Positions 42,924 through 50,961 of a DNA stretch of 64,000 nucleotides are shown piece by piece. The DNA comes from an uncultured Sunxiuqinia sp. GTDB lineage: Bacteria; Bacteroidota; Bacteroidia; Bacteroidales; Prolixibacteraceae. Location: positions 186,001 through 250,000 of the forward strand of contig NZ_OY782772.1 in the NCBI RefSeq assembly GCF_963678245.1, read 5' to 3'. The notes under the pieces are model-generated. The model worked only from the letters and a program-made list of their open reading frames with translations, was not told the DNA's origin and did no database searches. The translations under genes were made by a program, and so were the position numbers. Every line of letters starts with the position of its first letter. The first letter of the stretch is position 1.

Positions 42924-43780
42924 TGAAAGCTTCCTCAAAAACAAAACAAACGGGTATAGCAAGCATGTCGGAGGTATGTGCCCTATTCCACCTAAAACGC
43001 GATGCATTCTATAAATACATTAAGCGTTGGGAACGTTGCAAGTCGCTTGAATCGCAAGTAATACAGCTTGTAAAGGAAGAACGCAAAGAGCAACCCAGAG
43101 TGGGCGTACGTAAGCTACACGAAACACTACAACCCTCTTTTGAGGCCAAACAGATTAAACTTGGCAGGGACTCTCTGTTTAATATACTCAGAGCGAATAA
43201 TATGCTGGTGAAACGGAAAAGGGCGTATGCTAAAACAACCAATTCATATCACCATTTCCATAAATACAACAATCTTATCAAGGAGTTGGAAATCACAAAA
43301 CCAAACCAAGTATGGGTTTCTGATATTACATACATCAGAACCGTAAAAGGCTTTTGTTATTTAGCGCTGATTACAGACTTGTATTCACGGAAAATAATCG
43401 GACACGACATCAGCGATAGCCTGGAGCTGTCGGGATGCCTACGGGCCCTCAAAAAGGCCCTGTGGCATACAAGACCAGCGGCCGGACTTATACATCACTC
43501 CGACAGAGGGGTGCAGTATTGCAGCCATATGTATGTAAATGAGTTAAAAAGAAAAGGAATAAACATAAGTATGACAGAAGAAAATCATTGTTATGAAAAC
43601 GCAGTTGCTGAAAGAGTTAACGGTATTTTAAAAGATGAGTTCTATCTCGACCAGTGCTTCTTTTCAACCAGCCATGCAAAACGTGCTACAAAAAATGCTA
43701 TTAAACTATATAATAATAAAAGGCTTCATTTATCTTTAGGGTATAAAACACCAAACGCAGTGTTTAAAAATGTAGCTTAA
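42923..43780 (+). CDS. IS3-family transposase OrfB, DDE integrase
   Basis: A 285-residue catalytic subunit. The N-terminal helical region (1-110) is followed by an rve-type RNase H fold. The DDE triad is Asp134 (WVSDITY), Asp194 (HHSDRG) and Glu230 (NAVAERVNG). There are 35 residues between the last two, the classical DD(35)E spacing. The C-terminal YNNKRLHLSLGYKTPNAV matches the family signature. All catalytic residues are present, so the element is probably functional. The start codon overlaps the orfA stop, consistent with either coupling or frameshift translation. Confidence 0.92.
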   Translation: MKASSKTKQTGIASMSEVCALFHLKRDAFYKYIKRWERCKSLESQVIQLVKEERKEQPRVGVRKLHETLQPSFEAKQIKLGRDSLFNILRANNMLVKRKRAYAKTTNSYHHFHKYNNLIKELEITKPNQVWVSDITYIRTVKGFCYLALITDLYSRKIIGHDISDSLELSGCLRALKKALWHTRPAAGLIHHSDRGVQYCSHMYVNELKRKGINISMTEENHCYENAVAERVNGILKDEFYLDQCFFSTSHAKRATKNAIKLYNNKRLHLSLGYKTPNAVFKNVA

Positions 43781-43829
43781 AATTAATGTTTAACCTGTAG
43801 CCGTATTCTAGGACTAGACATAGTAAAAA

Positions 43830-44570
43830 ATGAGCAACAAGAAAAATACATTAGTACTGACAGGAGCAGGTTTTTCTTCTCCAATTATGAAGTATAAAGA
43901 GTACTGTTTAAATTCTGCATTTCTGACAAATTTACTTTGCAAAGTAGATTTTGTGGAAAAATTATACCATGAGATTTACGACTCATCGCCTACGAATAAC
44001 TTTATTGTATTAAGTAAACTTGCAAATACGTTATTTAATCAACTAAAAGAAAATCAAAAAAATAACAACTCAGATTACGAGCCAAATTTCGAACAAGTTT
44101 TTTATTTACTTGAAAATATTATTAACCTTTCAAACAAAAATTCTTATTTACTAAATACTATATGCGAATTAAAATCCAATTATTCAGACTATAACTTAAG
44201 CCAAAATGATTTGTATTTATTTCAGGAATTTATGCTAGATGTTATTTCCTTATTCAAATCTTCAGATGAACATCTGGCAATATTGTCCAAATATTTTAGT
44301 GAAATAATGAATAATAGTTATTTGCAGTATTATACTTTAAATTATGACAGTCTAATTATTGACATATTATCAAACATTAATAACAAGTTTGGGAATTTGG
44401 AAATAACCAAAAACTTTAATTTAGGTTGTAATATGGCAGGCGGGGGTTTTAGCGGTCTGACAAGTCAGACCTCGTGCCCACATTCCTGCGGGTCTGACAC
44501 GATTTCTTTTCGAAATCCCGCCCGACCACATACAAGTGACCGTTGTGTCCAATTTAAACAAATCGACTGA
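43830..44570 (+). pseudogene. SIR2-like NAD-binding protein, 3' end replaced by a repeat
   Basis: The N-terminus NTLVLTGAGFSSP has the glycine-rich GAG nucleotide loop of SIR2-like proteins, and YYTLNYDSLIIDIL resembles their conserved TNYD segment at about residues 170-183. From about residue 200 the frame runs into structured repeat R3, so the last 45 residues (GFSGLTSQTSCP onward) are translated repeat. Full-length SIR2-like defence proteins are longer, so this is most likely a 3'-truncated gene. SIR2 domains in phage defence hydrolyse NAD; whether this one is active is unknown. Very A+T-rich, unlike the core genes. It lies immediately after the IS3 element. Confidence 0.5.
44425..44550 (+). 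repeat. Structured intergenic repeat, copy R3
   Basis: Left end gttgtaatatggcaggcggg, central perfect hairpin ggtctgac-aa-gtcagacc (44454-44471), G/C arms that can pair (gggcggg-type left, aaatcccgccc right), and right end gaccacat...gaccgttgtg. It overlaps the end of the SIR2-like frame. The next gene starts 30 bp after its right end. Confidence 0.6.
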
Positions 44571-44579
44571 CACCATTTT

Positions 44580-45137
44580 ATGAACGATAGACTTCTTTTT
44601 TTATTAAAATTCGGAAATAAAGACAACGTTCTTGATTTATACGAGAATGGAACGCTGTATATGAATTCCTTTGAGTACTTTGAGAAACAAGAAAAAAACA
44701 TGTACAGAGGAGATTCTCTTGAAGGAGTCGTTCATCTAGAAAATTATACAGATAAATCTGAGTTTACCGTGACAATGGAAGATCTCACTACTGGCAAGAA
44801 AATTTCACGAAAACCTCAAAAACTGACAATGCAGTACAAAGACCTAAGTGCAGGACATTTATATTGTATATATTGCATAAGAGAATCTGACCTTAAACAA
44901 GGAGAAAGATTTAGAATATCTACTAAAATGAAAGATTTTGGGACACACTTTTTGCTAATTTTCAATACCCACAAATTTATGGATAAGGTTGAAACGTGTT
45001 TCCAAGAAAACAAGATTTCTTTCATGGCTAGACCTGTTGAATACTATGACCAAAATAATTACAATGGTTCATTGTCTCTTTTTCACAAAAAGCATGACCT
45101 TGTCATATCGGCAACATGTATCGGCCGTTACCGGTAA
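44580..45137 (+). CDS. Hypothetical protein in cassette-like array
   Basis: A 185-residue soluble protein, MNDRLLFLLKFGNKDN at the start, rich in Lys, Glu, Tyr and Phe, with no signal peptide or membrane span. I do not recognise the family. The final residues (ATCIGRYR) are encoded by a fragment of the structured repeat family (R5), so the natural C-terminus may be lost. It begins about 30 bp after repeat R3 in the same orientation as its neighbours. The A+T content is high as for other genes of the island. Confidence 0.5.
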   Translation: MNDRLLFLLKFGNKDNVLDLYENGTLYMNSFEYFEKQEKNMYRGDSLEGVVHLENYTDKSEFTVTMEDLTTGKKISRKPQKLTMQYKDLSAGHLYCIYCIRESDLKQGERFRISTKMKDFGTHFLLIFNTHKFMDKVETCFQENKISFMARPVEYYDQNNYNGSLSLFHKKHDLVISATCIGRYR

Positions 45138-45140
45138 TTG
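45105..45140 (+). repeat. Partial structured repeat, copy R5
   Basis: The sequence ggcaacatgtatcggccgtta corresponds to the right end of R4 (gacaacatgtaccaaccgtt), with the rest of the element missing. It overlaps the end of the preceding frame and lies 80 bp before the DUF1016 gene. Confidence 0.4.
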
Positions 45141-45219
45141 TGAGGAAAAAGGAAATCTGCCGTTTAATAAAGATGAAAATTAAAAAGCTAAATTTGTGTA
45201 ATAACTGAAATTATTACAA

Positions 45220-46224
45220 ATGACCGAAATCAAACATAGTCCAGAAAATCTCTATAATAAAGTTGCCGAACTTTTAAAACTTGCCCAAAATACTGTAGTT
45301 CAAACAGTAAATAAAACAATGGTACAAACCTATTTTGAGATAGGAAAAATGATTGTTGAAGAAGAACAAAAAGGAAAAGAAAGAGCTGAATATGGTCAGC
45401 AGTTAATTGAGGAACTTTCAATCAGACTTTTAAATGAATTTGGAAAAGGATTTTCTTCGACAAATATCAAGCAAATGAGGAGTTTTTACCTCACTTACTC
45501 AAAAGGTCAGACAGTGTCTGACGAATTCAATTTAAGTTGGTCGCATTATTTAAAATTAATGAGGATTGACGACGAAAACGAACGTCGTTTTTATGAAATA
45601 GAAACTTTGAAAAATAATTGGAGCCTTCGAGAATTACAAAGGCAATACGACAGCGCATTGTACACGCGATTGGCTTTAAGCCGTGACAAAAAGAAAATCA
45701 TAGAATTATCGGAAAGAGGTTTAATAATTGAAAAACCTAAAGATGCAATAAAAGACCCTTATGTTTTAGAATTCATTGGTTTGCCCGAAAAATCATCGTA
45801 CTCAGAAAATGACCTGGAACAAAAACTAATTGACAAACTGGAACATTTTCTATTGGAATTAGGAACTGGATTCACGTTTGTTGCCTGACAAAAACGAATA
45901 ACGTTTGACGAAAAACACTTCCGTATTGACTTAGTTTTTTACAACCGCATTTTGAAATCGTTCGTTTTAATTGACTTGAAAATTGGAGAATTAAAACATC
46001 AGGATATCGGGCAAATGCAAATGTATGTCAACTATTACGACAGAGAAGTAAGACTAAGCGATGAAAATAAAACAATTGGATTAATTCTTTGCCAAAATAA
46101 AAGTGAAGCAGTTGTAGAATACACACTTCCTGAAAATAATGAGCAGATTTTTGCAAGTAAATATCAAACCGTTTTACCAAGCAAGGAAAAATTAAAGCAA
46201 CTGATTGAAAATAAAGAAGAATAA
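45220..46224 (+). pseudogene. DUF1016/YhcG-type PD-(D/E)XK nuclease, broken by one in-frame TGA
   Basis: The 334-codon frame encodes the DUF1016 N-terminal domain (residues 1-180, with WSHYLKLMRIDDENERRFYE and NWSLRELQRQYDSALYTRL). The C-terminal nuclease domain follows in the same frame (HFRIDLVFYN, then VLIDLKIGELKHQDIGQMQMYVNYYD). The catalytic Asp and DLK of the PD-(D/E)XK core are intact. A TGA at 45886-45888 sits where homologues have Arg (FVARQKRITF), so a single C-to-T change of CGA explains the break. YhcG-family proteins are linked to restriction and mobile elements. Internal re-initiation at TTG 45952 would give only a fragment. Confidence 0.85.
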
Positions 46225-46367
46225 ACAACTACCGGTAACACAGTACATATTGCAGGGCGGGGTTCGGTGGTACGCCAACTGCGGATTCTCGCATCGCAGT
46301 TCCGTGTCCTTCGGGCAGGAACGCTCTCCGAAATCCGCCCCGACAACATGTACCAACCGTTGTAGCT
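46225..46367 (+). repeat. Structured intergenic repeat, copy R4
   Basis: A long imperfect palindrome. The ends acaac and gttgt pair, gtacat pairs with atgtac, gggcgg pairs with ccgccc, and a central hairpin aactgcg/cgcagtt lies at 46277-46301. The right end accaaccgttgtagc is followed 42 bp later by the ATG of the next gene. Confidence 0.65.
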
Positions 46368-46408
46368 TGAAAAAATCGATTTGCAGACATTAAATTACAA
46401 ATAGTGCT

Positions 46409-47006
46409 ATGAAAAAGGAAACGATTCTCTTCTTACTACTATTAATCTCATTTGGAGTATATGGACAAAGTGAAAAAGATTATCTGATATTAAGACAAGA
46501 CAAAGAGTCAATAAAACAAGATACGATTTGGGGAGATATAATCCTCCCTGAGAATGGAGTAATCATAAAAGTTAAAATAATACTTCAAATGGACTGGAAA
46601 AATTCAAAGTAAAAAAAACATATGAATTTCGTGCTGACGGAAAATATTTCGCGCGGGTACCTTACAATACTGGATTTGTAATTGCACAAAGATTAATTAA
46701 TGGCGCAATTGATTTATATCTTTATGACACACGAATTAAAAATTATAATTACAGTGGAGGAGTAATTGGCGAAGCTATGCCAGTACAATGATTGGAATGA
46801 CCAGTTTTTACTACATTAACTGGAGCAAAACAGACGACTTCATAAAGGTTCCGCATTCGAAAAATAAAATTATTGACAAAATTGCATATATCTTCAAAGG
46901 CAATGAAGATATCTATAACAAAATCAAAAATGGAGATTTTAAACCATCGCAGATTCCGTTATTTGTGGAAAAGTTTAATGCAGAATATCAGGAATCGAAT
47001 GAGTAA
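46409..47006 (+). pseudogene. Frameshifted secreted protein of unknown family
   Basis: An ATG at 46409 opens a good signal peptide (MKKETILFLLLLISFGVYGQ) and about 50 further residues. The coding signal then moves to another frame near 46570 (FKVKKTYEFRADGKYFAR through GGVIGEAMPVQ, to 46788). It moves again to a third frame from 46788 (FYYINWSKTDDFIKVPHSK to YQESNE, end 47006). Joined, these give one protein of roughly 195 residues without a family I recognise. Two indels make it a pseudogene unless they are sequencing errors. It is the last gene of the cassette-like array. Confidence 0.55.
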
Positions 47007-47306
47007 TAAATATAAAAGCCAAAGCATAGGTTTTTTGTGTAACAAAAAATGGTCTCGTCCCTTCGTTAAAATTACCAGTTAAATAGCAATTTAAAAACAT
47101 CAAAACGAACCAAAATAATTTAGTCTAAGTTTTGGTTGTCAGTTAGTTAAGTCGAAATAGAGATCAAGCGCTTTGCTTAATTGTTCAAGGTCTCGACTTA
47201 GACCCTTTTTGTTTGGGTTTCAGTGCATAAATTGACAATTGTCCGAAAATAAAAAAGCACTTAAACCTATGATTTAAGCGCTTTTAAGTCTTTTTGACTT
47301 CTTAAT
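47007..47306. other. Intergenic region between island and tRNA-Lys
   Basis: 300 bp without a gene. It contains an inverted repeat taagtcga/tcgactta (about 47147-47202) and the tRNA terminator on the minus strand. No attachment-site duplication of the tRNA 3' end was found by eye within the island. Confidence 0.5.
47247..47283 (-). terminator. Terminator of the tRNA-Lys transcript
   Basis: On the minus strand aagcgcttaaa pairs with tttaagtgctt, an 11-bp stem with one G-U pair, followed by TTTTATTTT. It ends the leftward transcript 24 bp beyond the tRNA CCA. Confidence 0.75.
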
Positions 47307-47382
47307 TGGTGACTCAGCTGGGGTTCGAACCCAGGACCCCATCCTTAAAAGGGATGTGCTCTACCAGCTGAGCTACTGAGTC
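47307..47382 (-). tRNA. tRNA-Lys (anticodon TTT)
   Basis: The minus strand gives a 76-nt cloverleaf. It has a GACTCAG/CTGAGTC acceptor, a GCTC/GAGC D stem, and a CATCC/GGATG anticodon stem with loop CTTTTAA (anticodon TTT). The T arm is CTGGG-TTCGAAC-CCCAG, and the discriminator is A. The 3' CCA is encoded. Confidence 0.97.
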
Positions 47383-47416
47383 ATCCTGTATCTTGCCTTT
47401 TCGTTTAAAGGCGGTG

Positions 47417-47447
47417 CAAAGGTAAAAACTAAGATTTTAATTGCAAA
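47417..47447 (-). promoter_or_regulatory. Promoter of tRNA-Lys
   Basis: On the minus strand TACCTTTG (47417-47424) matches the Bacteroidota -7 box exactly. TTTG (47444-47447) lies 19 nt upstream. Transcription would start near 47410, about 28 nt before the mature tRNA. Confidence 0.75.
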
Positions 47448-47501
47448 TTTTATTTTAGAAATATCTCTATATCTATCAACTTTTTTTCAATGTCGGCTGG
47501 C

Positions 47502-47534
47502 TTTGGTGTCGTGGACAAAAAAAAGCTATTTTTG
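47502..47534 (+). promoter_or_regulatory. Promoter of the SDR-thioesterase operon
   Basis: TATTTTTG (47527-47534) matches TAnnTTTG, with TTTG (47502-47505) 21 nt upstream. The start codon follows at 47558, leaving a leader of about 17 nt. Confidence 0.6.
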
Positions 47535-47557
47535 CCTGAAATTGATTTTTCAAGAGA

Positions 47558-48361
47558 ATGAAAGATAAAGTTGTCATAATAACGGGAGCTTCCTCTGGCA
47601 TTGGCAAAGCCCTAGCGTATGAGTTTGCATCAAGCGGAGCGGTTTTGGTTCTTGCTGCCCGACGAATAGAGAGGCTGCAACAAATTAAAGCGGAATTAGC
47701 CGATTCTCAAGTGTTAACCGTGCAAGCTGATGTAAGTAATGAGCTTGATTGTCAGAAGATCATTGATCAGACTATTGAGCATTTTGGTAAAATTGATGTG
47801 CTCATTAATAATGCAGGAATTTCGATGCGGGCATTATTTTCCGATTTAGAGGTTGATGTGATTAAAAAACTGATGGATGTTAATTTCTGGGGAACCGTTT
47901 ATTGTACGAAAAGTGCGCTTCCATATCTGCTAAAAACCAAAGGATCTGTTGTAGGCGTTATTTCTATTGCCGGCTATGTTGGCTTGCCAGCCAGAACCGG
48001 TTATTCTGCTTCCAAATATGCCATCCGGGGGTTTTTAGATGCCCTACGAATTGAGAACCTGAAGAACGGCCTGCATGTGTTGGTCGCTGCGCCCGGATTT
48101 ACAGCTTCTGAAGTTCGCGAAGCGGCACTTACTCAAGATGGAAGTTCGCAGGGGAAAACACCTCGTAATGAAAGTAAAATGATGACAGCTGAAGAATGTG
48201 CCAACAAAATAGCAAAGGCTGTAAAAAAGCGTAAGCGAGAACTTATCTTAACATTCATCGAAGGTAAGTTTACGGTTTTTTTAGGCAAATTTTGGCCGGG
48301 TTTGCTTGATAAGCTAACCTATAATCACATGAAAAAAGAACCAAACTCTCCACTAAAATAG
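47558..48361 (+). CDS. Short-chain dehydrogenase/reductase
   Basis: A 267-residue classical SDR. The NAD(P)-binding TGASSGIG is at 9-16, NNAG at 84-87, and the catalytic set is Ser136, Tyr149 and Lys153 (YSASK). The AARR at 33-36 after the second beta strand suggests NADP(H) preference. The C-terminal part (GKFTVFLGKFWPGLLDKL) resembles DltE/YqjQ-type and Dehydrogenase-reductase SDR family 7-like members that are peripheral membrane enzymes. Substrate unknown. The stop is followed 6 bp later by the thioesterase gene, so the two are co-transcribed. Confidence 0.9.
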   Translation: MKDKVVIITGASSGIGKALAYEFASSGAVLVLAARRIERLQQIKAELADSQVLTVQADVSNELDCQKIIDQTIEHFGKIDVLINNAGISMRALFSDLEVDVIKKLMDVNFWGTVYCTKSALPYLLKTKGSVVGVISIAGYVGLPARTGYSASKYAIRGFLDALRIENLKNGLHVLVAAPGFTASEVREAALTQDGSSQGKTPRNESKMMTAEECANKIAKAVKKRKRELILTFIEGKFTVFLGKFWPGLLDKLTYNHMKKEPNSPLK

Positions 48362-48367
48362 AAGCGA

Positions 48368-48787
48368 ATGCTTATTCACGAAACTCAGGTACGCGTATAT
48401 TACGAAGACACCGATAAAATGGGGGTCGTCTATTATGGCGTCTATCCCCGGTATTATGAGATTGGGCGTACCGAAATGATTCGTAGCCTTGGGATATCTT
48501 ACAAGGAAATTGAAGATGCAAACATTCTGCTTCCTGCCCGAAGTTTAAATGTGAGCTACCTTAAGTCGGCTTATTATGATGATCTATTGACAATTAAAAC
48601 CATCGTAGAGGAATTGCCAAGCGTTAAATTTTCGATTAAAACTGAAATTTACAATCAGAAAACTGAATTGATTAACAAAGGGGAGGTTGTATTAGTCTTT
48701 TTTAATGGGAAAACAAATAAACCGTGTCGAATCCCGGATGATTTTCTGAATGTAATGACTCCTTATTTTAAATCGAAACGTGAGTGA
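48368..48787 (+). CDS. YbgC/FadM-type acyl-CoA thioesterase
   Basis: A 139-residue hot-dog-fold enzyme of the 4HBT family. The motif YYEDTDKMGVVYYGVYPRYY carries the catalytic Asp (Asp16 in EDTDKMG), followed by EIGRTEMIRSLG on the hot-dog helix. It likely hydrolyses short- or medium-chain acyl-CoA or acyl-ACP. It is translated just after the SDR gene, suggesting a shared lipid-related role. Its 3' end overlaps the convergent LysE-type gene by 20 bp. Confidence 0.88.
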   Translation: MLIHETQVRVYYEDTDKMGVVYYGVYPRYYEIGRTEMIRSLGISYKEIEDANILLPARSLNVSYLKSAYYDDLLTIKTIVEELPSVKFSIKTEIYNQKTELINKGEVVLVFFNGKTNKPCRIPDDFLNVMTPYFKSKRE

Positions 48788-49406
48788 GAAGGGAATAGGT
48801 AAAACTAATTATTACAAAAATCCAGATTAGCACTCCGGCCACTTTATTGAACCACCAAAGTAACCTTAAATTAAAACGGTGACGAAACATGCTAACTAAG
48901 CTGGTGAGAATGATCCACCAGCTACACGCTCCTGCAAAAACTCCAAATACAACAAAAAAAGCCAGATAAGGTCTTTCCATGTTCAATACAATTCCTGTAC
49001 TCGCAAAAACGGCAAGAAAAACAAAAATGACGAGTGGATTTGGAAAAGTAATTAGAAAAGTTGAACCAAAATCCTGAAGATAAGAAGAGCCTTTTTTTCT
49101 GAATTTTCGAATATCCTTTACCGGATTTTTGAGGAAAATATGTACCCCCAGCAATAAAATAATGATTGCTCCAAGTGTTTGAAAAGTAAACTGATATTGC
49201 TTGATGAAATTGATAAGCCAGGTCAGGCTAAATCCGGCAATTACGGCATAAATTGCATCAGAAGTCGCTGCACCCATTCCCGAAACAAATCCGGCAATTC
49301 TGTTTTTGTTAACTGTGCGTTGAATAATAAGCACACCGATTGGACCAAGCGGTATTGACACTCCCAATCCGATCATTAGTCCTTTTATAAATAATTCGAA
49401 AAACAT
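48768..49406 (-). CDS. LysE-family translocator
   Basis: With the ATG at 49406 the protein is 212 residues and starts MFFELFIKGLMIGLGVSIPLGP, the usual LysE/RhtB N-terminus. A longer frame from 49442 adds 12 residues that do not fit. Six hydrophobic segments and the PLGPIGVLIIQRTV motif are present. Family members export amino acids or related small molecules across the inner membrane. The true substrate is not predictable. The gene converges on the thioesterase gene with a 20-bp overlap and is divergent from the esterase operon. Confidence 0.85.
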   Translation of the reverse strand: MFFELFIKGLMIGLGVSIPLGPIGVLIIQRTVNKNRIAGFVSGMGAATSDAIYAVIAGFSLTWLINFIKQYQFTFQTLGAIIILLLGVHIFLKNPVKDIRKFRKKGSSYLQDFGSTFLITFPNPLVIFVFLAVFASTGIVLNMERPYLAFFVVFGVFAGACSWWIILTSLVSMFRHRFNLRLLWWFNKVAGVLIWIFVIISFTYSLLTHVSI

Positions 49407-49516
49407 GTTGCAAAAGTAATTAATTGATAAGTTACTTTTCAATGATTTTATTCTAAAATTCTTTGTTGGTAATTTATTTGTATTTTTACCTAAACAATAA
49501 AAAATACCTAGTAAAA

Positions 49517-50434
49517 ATGAAAGTTATCAACCTTATTATTTTGTTAATTTCGCTATCATTGCAAGGAATATCGCAGGATTTTCAGTTGAAATTATGGCCT
49601 GATGGAGCGCCAAATAAGAATAATCCTCCCGAAGAGGAAAAGTATTATGAACAATATGGTACTTTTCGGTATGAAAATATATCTGAAGCTGAGCTATTTG
49701 TCTATCAGCCCGAAGAGGATAAAAATACAGGTGCCGCGGTAATTATTTGCCCTGGAGGTGGATATCGTGTTGAGGCTATTGACCATGAAGGATTCAGGAT
49801 TGCTCAATACTTTAAAGAGCATGGAATTACAGGAATTGTTTTAAAATATCGTTTACCCTATGGGAGCTCCGAGGTTCCTTTGACTGATGCGTTGCAGGCA
49901 ATACGTTTTACACGCTCAAAAGCGTTGGAGTGGGGGATTGATCCTCAGAAGATCGGAATTGCTGGTTCTTCAGCAGGTGGTCATTTAGCGTCAACAGCCG
50001 GTACTCATTTCGATCTCGGAAATCCAGAGGCTGACGATCCGATGAGTAAAATTAGTTCCCGACCGGATTTTATGTTATTACTGTACCCGGTAGTCAGCTT
50101 TAAGGAAAGTGTTGGGCATATGGGATCGCGGAAGAATTTGATTGGAGAAACAAACGACTGGAAGATTGCTAAAGAATTTTCGAATGAATTGTGGGTGACA
50201 GAAAACACTCCACCCGTTTTTTTTGTTTTAGCCGATGATGACAGAGGGGTGATTCCTGAAAATTCGATTTCGTTTTACCGTGCGTTAAAAGAAAATAATA
50301 TTCCTGCGGAATTACACGTATTTGCTAAAGGAGGACATGGATTTGGAATGAGAAGCGAAAGAGAAATCCCTGTAGACAATTGGCCTGATTTATTTGTTGA
50401 TTGGCTAAAGTCGATGAAAATTGTAACTGAATGA
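49517..50434 (+). CDS. Secreted alpha/beta hydrolase, esterase-type
   Basis: The ATG at 49517 gives 305 residues with a signal peptide (MKVINLIILLISLSLQGISQ). An upstream TTG at 49463 would add a poor N-terminus. CPGGGY is the oxyanion-hole HGGG equivalent, GSSAGGHLAS is the nucleophile elbow with catalytic Ser, ADDDRGVIPEN holds the Asp region and GGHGFGM the catalytic His. The fold and motifs fit BD-FAE/acetyl-xylan-esterase-like enzymes that remove acyl groups from polysaccharides. It overlaps the Nudix gene by 4 bp (ATGA), so they are translationally coupled, an unusual pairing. Confidence 0.85.
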   Translation: MKVINLIILLISLSLQGISQDFQLKLWPDGAPNKNNPPEEEKYYEQYGTFRYENISEAELFVYQPEEDKNTGAAVIICPGGGYRVEAIDHEGFRIAQYFKEHGITGIVLKYRLPYGSSEVPLTDALQAIRFTRSKALEWGIDPQKIGIAGSSAGGHLASTAGTHFDLGNPEADDPMSKISSRPDFMLLLYPVVSFKESVGHMGSRKNLIGETNDWKIAKEFSNELWVTENTPPVFFVLADDDRGVIPENSISFYRALKENNIPAELHVFAKGGHGFGMRSEREIPVDNWPDLFVDWLKSMKIVTE

Positions 50435-50961
50435 TAGAGGCAAAACATCCAAATCATCGTTATAAGTATTGTCCATGTTGTGGTTCTACGCAGTTTCAAC
50501 AGTCGGGCGAAAGATCGAAGAAATGTTCTGATTGTGGGTTTCAAGTGTTTTTCAATACTTCGTCTGCAGTTGCTGCAATCATTTTTGATGAAGAGGGTCG
50601 AATGATGCTTACACGAAGGGCCATTGAGCCACACAAAGGCATGCTTGATCTGCCTGGCGGATTTGTAGATCCAATGGAGACTGCGGAAGAATCGCTTGCC
50701 CGGGAACTTCAGGAAGAATTAGGAGCGAAGGTCAACAAAATGGAGTACTATTGTTCGTTTCCAAATATCTATCCGTTTTCAGGATTGGAAGTTTTTACGC
50801 TTGATCTGGCCTTTATGGTTGAGTTGGATACTGTTCAGAATTTAAGGCCGATGGACGATATTTATGCCATTGAATTTTATCATCCGGCTGAGGTTGATTT
50901 AGAGGAACTTCCGGCTCTGTCAATGAAAAATATTATAAAAAAATTGAATGAAAGAAGTTAA
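50431..50961 (+). CDS. Nudix hydrolase with N-terminal zinc ribbon
   Basis: A 176-residue protein. A zinc ribbon with CxxC pairs at Cys14/17 and Cys32/35 precedes a Nudix fold. The box is complete: Gly77, Glu83, Arg91-Glu92, Glu95-Glu96 and Gly98 (GFVDPMETAEESLA then RELQEELG). It should hydrolyse a nucleoside-diphosphate derivative; the zinc ribbon resembles that of NudC/NADH pyrophosphatases, but the NudC-specific downstream motif is not evident. It overlaps both neighbours, by 4 bp upstream and 14 bp downstream. Confidence 0.88.
   Translation: MIEAKHPNHRYKYCPCCGSTQFQQSGERSKKCSDCGFQVFFNTSSAVAAIIFDEEGRMMLTRRAIEPHKGMLDLPGGFVDPMETAEESLARELQEELGAKVNKMEYYCSFPNIYPFSGLEVFTLDLAFMVELDTVQNLRPMDDIYAIEFYHPAEVDLEELPALSMKNIIKKLNERS

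Larger units (their letters stand above)
42513..43820 (+). mobile_element. Complete IS3-family insertion sequence (1,308 bp)
   Basis: Terminal inverted repeats of 25 bp match at 20 positions: left end tgtgtcgtcctaaaat from 42513, right end complement tgtctagtcctagaat ending at 43820. Both ends are TG...CA. The flanking triplet tag occurs on both sides (42510-42512 and 43821-43823), a 3-bp target-site duplication. The element carries orfA and orfB and appears intact. It inserted just after the core of repeat R2 and just before the SIR2-like gene. Confidence 0.85.

Noticed and set aside
45886-45888. Selenocysteine or recoded TGA in the DUF1016 gene
   Set aside because: The family has Arg at this position, no SECIS-like structure is evident, and TGA is used as a normal stop elsewhere in the window.
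47307-47382. tRNA-Lys as integration site of the island at 41.7-47.0 kb
   Set aside because: No direct repeat of the tRNA 3' end was seen at the other side of the island and no integrase gene is present in the window.
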